A stretch of 64,000 bases of DNA from Flavobacteriales bacterium (GTDB lineage: Bacteria; Bacteroidota; Bacteroidia; Flavobacteriales_F; PHOS-HE28): the NCBI GenBank assembly GCA_016715995.1, contig JADJXF010000017.1:1-64000 (forward strand). Reading direction: 5' to 3'. This document shows, piece after piece, positions 52,632 to 60,163 of this stretch; position 1 is the first letter of the stretch; each line of letters opens with the position of its first letter. The notes under the pieces are model-generated. The model made no database searches. It saw only the letters and a program-made list of their open reading frames with translations, and was not told the DNA's origin. Made by a program: the position numbers and the translations under genes.

Positions 52632-53152
52632 CTTGCCATAGACCTCCAATGCCGTACGAGGCGGGCAATGAGCACCACATCAATCACGGCATGCGCGATC
52701 ATCGGGGCGATCAAGCCGTGCCACTGTGCCCACCATCCAATAGCCAGCATCGCAACGGTCATGTACAGGCCGTAACGCAGCACGCGTCCGTCGCGCGGAT
52801 CGAGGTAACCATGCAGCGCGACGAAGACGACAGCGGTGAAGGGGATGCCAAGCCAGTGCTGGATCGCGCCACGAAAGAAGAGTTCCTCCCCCACCCCTGC
52901 ACAGACTGAAACCAGCCATTGGATCCATCGCATCGGCATCAGTGGACCGATCAACTCCGCATACCGATCCAACACGGGCCGCATTGATTGCCTGCTGATG
53001 ATCCACCACGCGCCGAGGGCGATGACGGTTCCAGCGATGATGCCCACCACGACCTGATGCCATATCTCGAGATCGCCGCGAATCACTTCCACTAGCGACC
53101 GGGCTTGAATGGCATGAATCAGCCATGCTCCCACCCCGCCGAGCACCAGCAA
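52628..53152 (-). CDS. CPBP family (CAAX-like) membrane protease
   Basis: The product is 174 residues from TTG 53152. The frame is open further upstream (WKPGADRPNSLIIALAAATL), and an ATG at 53210 is in another frame, so the true start may lie near 53210 with an indel. Motifs: EELFFRG (the EExxxR catalytic Glu pair), FVALHGY (FxxxH) and HAVID. These are the motifs of the CPBP intramembrane proteases, which include bacterial homologues of Rce1. There are about six membrane helices. The substrate is unknown. Confidence 0.78.
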   Translation of the reverse strand: MLVLGGVGAWLIHAIQARSLVEVIRGDLEIWHQVVVGIIAGTVIALGAWWIISRQSMRPVLDRYAELIGPLMPMRWIQWLVSVCAGVGEELFFRGAIQHWLGIPFTAVVFVALHGYLDPRDGRVLRYGLYMTVAMLAIGWWAQWHGLIAPMIAHAVIDVVLIARLVRHWRSMAS

Positions 53153-53230
53153 GGTGGCCGCTGCCAGTGCAATAATCAGCGAATTGGGTCGATCAGCGCC
53201 GGGCTTCCATTGACCGATGGAAATGGAGAA

Positions 53231-53251
53231 GCCCTTCCTATTGGGAAGGGC
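53231..53251 (-). terminator. hairpin terminator after T9SS gene
   Basis: An 8-bp perfect stem, GCCCTTCC with GGAAGGGC, and a 5-base loop lies 22 bases beyond the stop of the minus-strand T9SS gene and before the CPBP gene. Confidence 0.6.
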
Positions 53252-53272
53252 CTCGTCACATGATTGTTGTGA

Positions 53273-54286
53273 TCAATGCACTACGAAACGCTGGATCCCC
53301 GGCGCGCTTCCCTTGGTCCGAACACGCAGGAAGTAGGTTCCGGGGTCAGCTTTCGCACATCCAGGCTCGGCCGATCAGCGCTCAGCCGATGCTGCAATAC
53401 CACGTGGCCTGCTGCGTCCATCACCTCCGCCTCGAAGACTTCACCACCAGCAATGACGATGTTGAGCATCTCCGAAACCGGGTTCGGGTAAGCCGAAAAC
53501 GCCACCTCTTGCAAGCTGCTCTCATCCAGCCCGACGATGAATCCATTCCCTATCCATTGCGCACCTTTCACAACGGTCCAAGCGCCCGTGCCGATACGCA
53601 CGGAATCCTCGGTGAGTTGAAGCATTGGATAAGGCATGCTGAGCGAGTAGAAATAGTGGACGTTGGCGATTCGCACCACATCAGCCACCGCCGAATTGTC
53701 ATTGATCTGCCGACGCACCTTTACACGCAATGCGTTCAGCACCTCCGCACCTTCAGGCAAACGGAGCGTGCCATAGGCATCAGCGTGGCCGCTGATGGAG
53801 CCAATGCGCGTCACTGGGACGATTCCGCCCGCCAGATAACTCGCCGTCATTGCATCGGTCCATGTGGTGCCGAAGGTGCATGGGAACTTCAGCTCCTGAA
53901 GCGGGTCGGTGAAGTTGAGCAGCCCTTCAGCGCTCGTTTTCGACCCGACATGATATAACCCATCCGCAGTGCTGTTCCAGAAGGTGGTGTCCGACCCGCC
54001 GTCCGTGCTCAAAAGCGTTGCCGTTGGAATCTGCGCCGATGCGGGCGAACTTGATGCAGCCCTGTACTTCCAAGTGCGGTTTCCTGTATTGGGGATCAGC
54101 ATGTTCCAGTAGTCCATTGACACCATGGCTCCGGGAGGGTCCTGCGTCCGTGTATCCATTGGCCGTGAGCACAGCAATGTCCTGCCCAGCCAATGGGACA
54201 TGCGTGCCTTGAGTGAGGTTGGGCTGTGCGATGGCCGCACAGGCCATAGTTGAGACGAGTAGCGAGAGCGCGGAGCGAAGTTGCAT
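53273..54286 (-). CDS. T9SS-secreted protein, frameshifted at both ends
   Basis: From 54286 the N-terminus MQLRSALSLLVSTMACAAIA is a signal peptide. An extra C near 54133-54141 moves the frame before PGAMVSMDYWNMLIPNTGNR, and a missing G near 53340 moves it before TYFLRVRTKGSAPGIQRF. With both repaired the product is 337 residues. The body is a beta-rich domain of unknown function. The last 80 residues (FSAYPNPVSEMLNIVIAGGE, then DVRKLTPGTYFLRV) are a T9SS type A sorting domain. The natural stop is then TGA at 53273-53275. Confidence 0.75.
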
Positions 54287-54364
54287 GGATGTTGGGTTTC
54301 TGCGACGAAAGGTAAGACGAGGCGGCAGGGCCGCACGCTGCCCGGGATGCCTTCTCTTTGCACC

Positions 54365-54951
54365 ATGAAATTCAGCGTTAGCGAGATCAGCGAACTCATC
54401 CGCCACCGGCGCACCATCTATCCGAAGGATTACACCGACCGGATCGTTCATCGCGAGATCGTGGAACGCGTGCTCACCAACGCCACCTGGGCGCCTACGC
54501 ACGGCATGACCCAGCCTTGGCGCTTCCAGATCTTCACAGGCGATGCGCGCCAGCGGCTCTCGGCCTTTCTAGGAGACACCTATCGCGCGATGACGCCAGC
54601 GGAGAAATTCCTTCAACGCAAATTCGAGAACGTCACCCTGCGGCCTGTGCAGAGCAGCGTGGTCATCGCCATCGGCATGGCGCGCGACCCGAACGGAAGA
54701 TCAATGAGCGCGACGAGCTGCTGGCCGTGGCCTGTGCGGTGCAGAACATGTACCTGACCTGCGCCGCTTATGGACTGGGCGCCTTCTGGGCCACCGGAGG
54801 GCCGATGACCGGAGAGGCCATGCGCGATTTCCTAGGACTTGGGCCGGCCGACAAGGCCATGGGGCTCTTCTACATCGGTTACCCTGCAGCCGAGTGGCCC
54901 AAGAGCCACCGCAAACCGCTGGACCAGGTGGCCCGCTGGCACGAAGCCTGA
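54365..54951 (+). CDS. nitroreductase family protein, frameshifted
   Basis: MKFSVSEISELIRHRRTIYP and on to IAIGMARDPN is in one frame; KINERDELLAVACAVQNMYL and CAAYGLGAFWATGG are in another. One more G at 54695-54696 joins them into 195 residues. FMN is bound by the RHRRTIYP, ATWAPTHGMTQPWRFQI and GLGAFW regions typical of the family. TCTCTTTG upstream resembles the promoter box. It probably reduces quinones, nitro groups or enones with NAD(P)H in the cytoplasm. Confidence 0.82.
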
Positions 54952-54954
54952 TCC

Positions 54955-55284
54955 ATGGAGCTGCCCAATCTCACGAACTACGCCGAGCACCCCACCGAGC
55001 CGGGCTGGCTGATCTTCCGGTTCCGGGAGGATGGGCAGGCGGCCGAATTCGTGCAACTGCTGCAGGCGGATGGTCTCCGCCATGAGCGCGATACAGAAGG
55101 CGGTCCGCCATACATGGTGGCCGTGAAGCAGCACCATCGCTCCGTGGCCGTTCGCCTCAACTATATCGTCCTCGGTCGTCACCGCAAGCCGTTTCTGGCC
55201 GACGCCGTGCTTCGATGGGGCGTGATCGCCCTGGTCACGGCCATCATCCTGCTGGCACTCGTCGGCGCGCTGCTGCGCCCGTGA
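54955..55284 (+). CDS. small tail-anchored protein
   Basis: The product is 109 residues. Residues 1-80 are soluble (EPGWLIFRFREDGQAAEFVQ, then HERDTEGGPPYMVAVKQHHR), with the feel of DUF2007-type ligand-binding domains. Residues 85-107 are a membrane helix followed only by RP. It starts 3 bases after the nitroreductase stop, so they are co-transcribed. The function is unknown. Confidence 0.65.
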   Translation: MELPNLTNYAEHPTEPGWLIFRFREDGQAAEFVQLLQADGLRHERDTEGGPPYMVAVKQHHRSVAVRLNYIVLGRHRKPFLADAVLRWGVIALVTAIILLALVGALLRP

Positions 55285-55372
55285 TCGCTCCATTCCGCTC
55301 CGCTTGGTACGATTCCGCCGTTGGTCGTGGCAGGCACGACGCATGTGGCCCGGCATGGGCATCTTTGACGGC

Positions 55373-56110
55373 ATGACGCGCGCCCTCCTCGCCGCACTCC
55401 TGGTCTGGTGTAGCCCATTTCAGCGCGAATTGCTGGCCCAGGCGGGTGTGGCTACACTGGGCGTGATGGTGAAGCCGGTGGTCCCATTCACCTATTTCGA
55501 CAAGGACGCGTTAGCGGAGATCGAGCACGCGCGATTCGGCATTTCCTTGGAAGGCGGATTCGCGTTCGGCATGAACGTACGGGTGGGCCTTAACAACACC
55601 ATTTCCTTGGAAACCGGTCTGGGGCAGATCCAGCGGCGCTTCGCGTACACGGTGGCCAACGACACGAGCGGCTATGAAGAGACCGCGCGCATCATATACA
55701 CCGGCTATGAGCTCCCCTTGATGGGATTGGTCTTCATCCGGCTGGGGGAGCGCACGTGGATGAACACGGCCCTCGGCGCATCACTCGATTTCTACCCCAG
55801 CGACGTGGAAGGGCTCATCGAGGAAGGCTCCATCTACATCTTCCGCCGCAACTGGGCCCAAGGCAGCGTCATCGGGAACCTGGGCGTGGAATATCGGAGC
55901 GCGAAGAGCGGGATTTTCTACTTGGGGGCCACCTACCATCGCCCCTTCAACGACCTTGCCCTGGCCGACATCTCCTACATCTATTACGGCCCTCCGTCGC
56001 GGTCCGATTTCACCGAGCGGTTGCCCCTGGCTGGCAGCTACCTCACCGTGGACGTTCGATACTATTTCCATGAGGACCCCGACCGCCGGAAGTTGAGAAG
56101 AGGGAAGTGA
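55373..56110 (+). CDS. outer-membrane beta-barrel protein
   Basis: The product is 245 residues from ATG 55373. A hydrophobic N-terminus (TRALLAALLVWC) is followed by GVATLGVMVKPVVPFTYFDK and alternating strands (GGFAFGMNVRVGLNNTISLE, TGYELPLMGLVFIRLGERTW) to LTVDVRYYFHEDP. This matches PorT-like or OMP_b-brl_2 barrels of Bacteroidota, probably eight-stranded. The start may be earlier (ATG 55343), but the signal peptide fits 55373 best. Confidence 0.72.
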   Translation: MTRALLAALLVWCSPFQRELLAQAGVATLGVMVKPVVPFTYFDKDALAEIEHARFGISLEGGFAFGMNVRVGLNNTISLETGLGQIQRRFAYTVANDTSGYEETARIIYTGYELPLMGLVFIRLGERTWMNTALGASLDFYPSDVEGLIEEGSIYIFRRNWAQGSVIGNLGVEYRSAKSGIFYLGATYHRPFNDLALADISYIYYGPPSRSDFTERLPLAGSYLTVDVRYYFHEDPDRRKLRRGK

Positions 56111-56121
56111 GGTTCGATCGT

Positions 56122-56301
56122 ATGTCCACATCTGTGCAGACCGACGCCGCCCCCCTACACCGCGAGTACTACATTCGTGATGCGCAGGGCAAGCTCATGG
56201 CCATCTACCGGTACGATGCCGCCACCGCCAGCCTGAAAGTGGCCGGACCGCGGGAGCGGAGAGGTTATCGCAGGTCACCATGCCATGCTGAAAGGCAATG
56301 A
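56122..56301 (+). pseudogene. Rhs-like repeat fragment
   Basis: The frame codes EYYIRDAQGKLMAIYRYDAA near its start. This is the Rhs/YD-type core signature (YYxRDAQGxxMAxY), but nothing before it is Rhs-like, and after about 30 residues the sequence becomes KVAGPRERRGYRR and stops. It is a scrap of a large Rhs gene, not a complete gene. The stop overlaps the next ATG as ATGA. The next gene is sharply AT-rich. Confidence 0.6.
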
Positions 56302-56969
56302 GAACCAACCACGGATCACAGATTCGCAGGAGCGGGGTGGTCATTAGAAACCTCTGGTTTGCATCTATTATAATCTCATTAGTAGCATGCACGCAGGATT
56401 CTGCCACGGTGATAAACTCGAATGGTCAAGGGTTGTCCGCTTCTTTAGTTACGATCTGCGATACCACTTGGAATGATCAAGGTTACTATGCAACAGACAA
56501 TTGCGTTAGTACATTAATCATAGGAGAAGACTCAATCTCATTTATTGAGCAAGAAGTATGTCCCTATCGTCTATGTATTGGAGAGTCTGAAATGATAACT
56601 CTTAACTCTAATGATGTATATATGATTCTGTTTGATTGCCAGCTAATTAAATACTCCATGTTAGACCGTGCGGTCCAGAAAAGAGTTCTTCTTGGACAGG
56701 ATGAGTTAAAGCGTGGTTGCGAGGAGTGTAGCTTGACAAGTATTGGTGATTTGATTGTTTATCAATGCAAAAGCAAAGTGAGTCTGTATAGTGATGACTT
56801 AACAGTGATCTACAATTCGGATAAAGATGGTGCTCGTGTAGTGCAAGGGTATTTGACATATAGCCATCCCGAATTGGATTGGGACAGCCGTTCCATTTAT
56901 ATTACTCAATATGCAACTGATCCACTTGATTCTCTTGTTGTTATTGGCATTGATACAATAAGCCAATAA
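56298..56969 (+). CDS. AT-rich lipoprotein, possible Rhs-associated cargo or immunity gene
   Basis: The product is 223 residues from ATG 56298; GTG 56337 (MVIRNLWFASIIISLVAC) fits the lipobox LVAC better. The mature part is beta-rich (STLIIGEDSISFIEQEVCPY, SMLDRAVQKRVLLGQDELKR, VSLYSDDLTVIYNSDKDGAR). Base use is strongly AT-rich compared with the neighbours, which is a sign of recent transfer. It sits just behind an Rhs fragment and before the palindromic repeat at 57003-57023. No family is recognised; an immunity-like role is only a guess from position. Confidence 0.6.
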   Translation: MRTNHGSQIRRSGVVIRNLWFASIIISLVACTQDSATVINSNGQGLSASLVTICDTTWNDQGYYATDNCVSTLIIGEDSISFIEQEVCPYRLCIGESEMITLNSNDVYMILFDCQLIKYSMLDRAVQKRVLLGQDELKRGCEECSLTSIGDLIVYQCKSKVSLYSDDLTVIYNSDKDGARVVQGYLTYSHPELDWDSRSIYITQYATDPLDSLVVIGIDTISQ

Positions 56970-57002
56970 CCCCCGCTCGCGCGATTGTTCCCTGATGGCT
57001 GG

Positions 57003-57023
57003 TTCGGATCTGCGATCCGGACC
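57003..57023. repeat. palindromic 21-bp repeat, copy 2
   Basis: Matches 1200-1220 at 20 of 21 bases and contains CGGATC-TGC-GATCCG. It lies 34 bases after the AT-rich lipoprotein gene. Confidence 0.6.
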
Positions 57024-57028
57024 GCCGC

Positions 57029-57157
57029 TCACTGGGCCTCGATGCGTAGCTCTTCCTCGAAGATGTAGGCGGCCAGATCAAGGATGTGCAGGCGGGCTTC
57101 CTCGAAGTTCTTGAACCAGTCGGGTCCGAAGTTGGCCGGGTGGCCCTTGAGGATAAG
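57029..57157 (-). pseudogene. possible 3' gene remnant
   Basis: The minus strand reads LILKGHPANFGPDWFKNFEE, ARLHILDLAAYIFEEELRIE, AQ and stop, which looks like a helical C-terminus of a real protein. No matching upstream coding part is present; before it the frame is unlike protein. It may be a remnant cut off by the insertion of the AT-rich island. Family unknown. Confidence 0.4.
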
Positions 57158-57240
57158 CCTACATCGAACATCAACGCCATGGACGCCGGAGGATCGCATG
57201 CGGAATCGGCTGGATACCTTCGCCGTCCACATTCCCTCTC

Positions 57241-59394
57241 ATGCGTTCATCTCTCCTCCTCATTATCCTCCTCCTCAGCACCGTGCTCAGCGCCCAACCG
57301 GTCAACGATGCTTGCCTCGCGGCGCTGCCCATCGCTTGTGGCGAAACGGCCGCCGGAAGCACGGTTGACGCGACGGTGGATGCAGTAGGGCCGTGCGGAA
57401 CCTCCATCACCGCCCCCGGTGTGTGGTACATGTTCATCGGCACGGGCCAACAAGTAGTGGCCACCACCTGCCCTGACAATCAGTACGACACCAAGTTGAA
57501 CGTGTACACCGCATCGTGCGGCGCGTTGGTCTGCGTAGCGGGCAACGACGACATCGCGCAAGGGGTGTATTGCAGCAGCGTGGGCTTCGTGGCCGAGGCT
57601 GGCCTCACGTACTACATCCTCGTGCAGGGATATAACGATGAGACTGGGCCCTTCGACCTGGCTATTACATGCAGCGCGGTCACGCCGGACCAATGCCAAG
57701 GCGCGCTTCCCATTGCCTGCGGCGAAACCGTGCAAGGCTCCACTGTGGACGCCACCGAGGATAGCGCTCCGTTCTGCGGCACCGAGATCTCCGCTGCTGG
57801 GGTCTGGTACAGCTTCATCGGAAATGGAGGGCAGATGAGCCTGAGCACCTGCGCTGATGAGCAGTACGACACCAAGTTGAATGTGTATGAAGGCCCATGC
57901 AATGCGTTGGTCTGCATGGCGGGTAACGACGATGCGAATCCTGACGTGCTTTGTTCAACGGTCACGTTCGCATCCTCGGATGGCGTGGAGTACCATGTGC
58001 TGGTGCAGGGCTATGGCGGAGAGGTAGGGCCATTCAGCCTTTCCCTCAGCTGCCCGGAATGCGGTGCGCCGACGAACGTGATGGTGTCCGCGCTCGATCA
58101 ATCGGCAACAGTCACGTGGACCACACCTAATCCGTCCAGTGCATTCCAGGTCGAATACGGGCCGGCTGGATTCACTCCCGGTTCTGGCACCACCATCACG
58201 GGTGCGACAGGAATCACCGGACCACCGGTAACAATCAACGGCTTGACGCCAGGCACAGCCTACGACGTGTATGTGACCGAGGACTGCCCCGGAGGGAGCA
58301 GCCCCGCTGCTGGTCCCTTCGCCTTCACCACGATGACTGAGCCGCCTGCAGCCAATGCGCTTTGCGGCGGTGCGTTGCCCATCGCGTGCGGAGGAAGCGT
58401 GAATGGCAATACCGAACAAGGCCTTCTCACCGCAGCGCCCACATGCGGGAGCGCGGACATCACGAGCGCGGGTCTCTGGTACGCCTTCACCGGTACGGGC
58501 GATGATGTGACCCTGAGCACCTGCGGCGGAAGCGGCTACGACACCAAGATCAGCGTATTCATCGGCGGTTGCAGCGCGCCAGCCTGCGTGGCCGGCAACG
58601 ACGATGGACCGAATTGCCCGGGCAACACGAGCAGCGTTGTGCTGCAAACCATCGCGGGCGCCGATTACCTCGTGCTCGTCCATGGTTACGGCATTGACCA
58701 GGGTGCCTTTACCCTCACCATGGCCTGCGCCCCTCCATGCCCGACCGTGGAGAACGACGTGTGCGGCAGCGCAACGCTGCTCACCTTGCAGTCCCCTGGC
58801 GGCTGTGAGAGCAGCTTGGGCACCACCGTTTGCGCCTTCGCGCCAGCAGTTCCTAATCCGCCTTGCGACCCATGGGCCAACGTCGTCGATACGTGGTACG
58901 CCTTCAACACCGGAACGGCCACGGACCTGCAATTGATCATTGAGACCGGAACCGCTGACCTGATCAATGCCGCGCTCTACGCTGATTGCGGAGAACCGGT
59001 GTACATCGCCTGCTGGACGGAGGTATCAGGCTCCATCGCGCTGGGTGCGCTCCCCGCAGATACCGAACTGCTGGTGCGCGTGTGGAACGGTGGTGGCGAC
59101 GAGGCCGGCACCTTCAGCATCTGCGTGGAAGGGAACCTCAATACCGGCATTTCTGATTCGCACCGCGCTGCCACAACAATGCTCTTCCCCATTCCAGCCG
59201 ATGATGTGCTCCATGTGAACGGAATCGAAGGAATCCGAAGCCTGACACTGATCGACGCGCACGGCCAAACGGCACTCACCAGAATCACCAATGGCTCATC
59301 GCGCATGGCCATCGGCGTGGGTGGCCTTGCGCCAGGAATCTATGTCCTTGTTGGCGATGGACGTTCGCTCGGCCGGGTGATCGTATCCCGCTAG
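57241..59394 (+). CDS. T9SS-secreted multidomain adhesin-like protein
   Basis: The product is 717 residues. Signal peptide 1-19. Four related beta-sandwich repeats lie at about 22-138, 140-255, 370-497 and 501-630, the first three marked by C-x-ALPIAC, GVWYxFIG or GLWYAFTG, YDTKLNVY and CxAGNDD. A fibronectin type III domain lies at about 275-360 (PTNVMVSALDQSATVTWTTP), and a T9SS type A sorting domain at 650-717 (LFPIPADDVLHVNGIEGIRS, GLAPGIYVLV). The Cys pairs suggest disulfides outside the cell. It is probably a surface binding protein. The stop shares CTAG with the convergent gene. Confidence 0.85.
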   Translation: MRSSLLLIILLLSTVLSAQPVNDACLAALPIACGETAAGSTVDATVDAVGPCGTSITAPGVWYMFIGTGQQVVATTCPDNQYDTKLNVYTASCGALVCVAGNDDIAQGVYCSSVGFVAEAGLTYYILVQGYNDETGPFDLAITCSAVTPDQCQGALPIACGETVQGSTVDATEDSAPFCGTEISAAGVWYSFIGNGGQMSLSTCADEQYDTKLNVYEGPCNALVCMAGNDDANPDVLCSTVTFASSDGVEYHVLVQGYGGEVGPFSLSLSCPECGAPTNVMVSALDQSATVTWTTPNPSSAFQVEYGPAGFTPGSGTTITGATGITGPPVTINGLTPGTAYDVYVTEDCPGGSSPAAGPFAFTTMTEPPAANALCGGALPIACGGSVNGNTEQGLLTAAPTCGSADITSAGLWYAFTGTGDDVTLSTCGGSGYDTKISVFIGGCSAPACVAGNDDGPNCPGNTSSVVLQTIAGADYLVLVHGYGIDQGAFTLTMACAPPCPTVENDVCGSATLLTLQSPGGCESSLGTTVCAFAPAVPNPPCDPWANVVDTWYAFNTGTATDLQLIIETGTADLINAALYADCGEPVYIACWTEVSGSIALGALPADTELLVRVWNGGGDEAGTFSICVEGNLNTGISDSHRAATTMLFPIPADDVLHVNGIEGIRSLTLIDAHGQTALTRITNGSSRMAIGVGGLAPGIYVLVGDGRSLGRVIVSR

Positions 59395-59753
59395 CACTTG
59401 CCGGAGCCACGGGGCTCGGCATGGACGTGCAGGAATTCGATGCCCTTCTCGATGCCTGCGGATTGAAGCAGCCGGCGCGTGTACGTCATAGCGTCAGCTC
59501 GGTCCGCTACCGAGACATCGGTGAACTTCAGCACGAGCACACCGGTCCACAGGCAGGCATATTCCAGTGTCGTCGAGGATGTGCGGCCCACCTCGATAGA
59601 AAGACGGGTGTAGGCTTCTTGATCGAAACCGGCGATGCTTAGCACCACTTGCACGTCGTTTCCTTGAGCAGTAGCCTTTGACGTCGCAGCAATGCTTGTG
59701 ACGGTGAGGAACAGCGCGAGAAGGATTGGGAGGGTTCGGTTGGATGCCATCAT
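59391..59753 (-). CDS. small secreted hypothetical protein
   Basis: The product is 120 residues from 59753 (a second ATG at 59750). The signal peptide ASNRTLPILLALFLTVTSIA ends near SKATA. The mature part, VQVVLSIAGFDQEAYTRLSI and LEYACLWTGVLVLKFTDVSV, then DRADAMTYTRRLLQ, looks like a ferredoxin-like alpha/beta fold of the heavy-metal-associated type, but without the CxxC motif. The function is unknown. Confidence 0.55.
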   Translation of the reverse strand: MMASNRTLPILLALFLTVTSIAATSKATAQGNDVQVVLSIAGFDQEAYTRLSIEVGRTSSTTLEYACLWTGVLVLKFTDVSVADRADAMTYTRRLLQSAGIEKGIEFLHVHAEPRGSGKC

Positions 59754-59770
59754 TGGTTGGGTTGTCCGGC

Positions 59771-59778
59771 TAATTTCG
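59771..59778 (+). promoter_or_regulatory. TAATTTCG -7-like box
   Basis: TAATTTCG lies 21 bases before the start at 59800, an exact TAnnTTCG match in the divergent gap. Confidence 0.4.
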
Positions 59779-59799
59779 GCCCATATCAATGGCCAGAGC

Positions 59800-60134
59800 A
59801 TGACGAACGACAGCCCGGCACCGCGCTTCGCCTCGTTGAAGGAGTTCTATCCATTCTACCTGAGCGAGCACCAGCATCCGGTGAGCCGGATCCTCCACTT
59901 TACCGGCACAGGGCTCATTGCGCTGTGGATCGCATTGGCGCGCATCAATCGCAACAGCTGGTGGCTCGTGCTCATCCCATTAAGTGGCTACGGCTTCGCA
60001 GCATCGGCCATTTCTTCTTCGAGCGGAACAAGCCGGCCACCTTCCAGTACCCCGCTTACAGCCTGGCAAGCGATTTCATCCTCTTCTGGCACCTGCTCAC
60101 CGGCCGTGAGCGCTTCCTGCCGCGATTGCGCTGA
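59800..60134 (+). CDS. Mpo1-like (DUF962) membrane protein, frameshifted
   Basis: MTNDSPAPRFASLKEFYPFY, LSEHQHPVSRILHFTGTGLI and ARINRNSWWLVLIPLSGYGF are in one frame; IGHFFFERNKPATFQYPAYS and on to GRERFLPRLR are in another. One base added near 59998-60005 restores a 111-residue protein. The conserved HxxxR in EHQHPVSR, HFTG, GH near IGHFFFE and the NKPATFQYP run are those of the DUF962/Mpo1 family. Yeast Mpo1 is an iron-dependent dioxygenase that removes one carbon from 2-hydroxy fatty acids. A 2-hydroxy-lipid role fits the hydroxylase at 19196 only as a guess. Confidence 0.8.
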
Positions 60135-60163
60135 GCGCCGATTCACTCAAAACACCAGATGCC

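Noticed and set aside
53255..53275. TCACA...TGTGA inverted repeat as a cAMP-receptor site
   Set aside because: It lies at the 3' end of the T9SS gene and not upstream of any start, and the half-sites are short.
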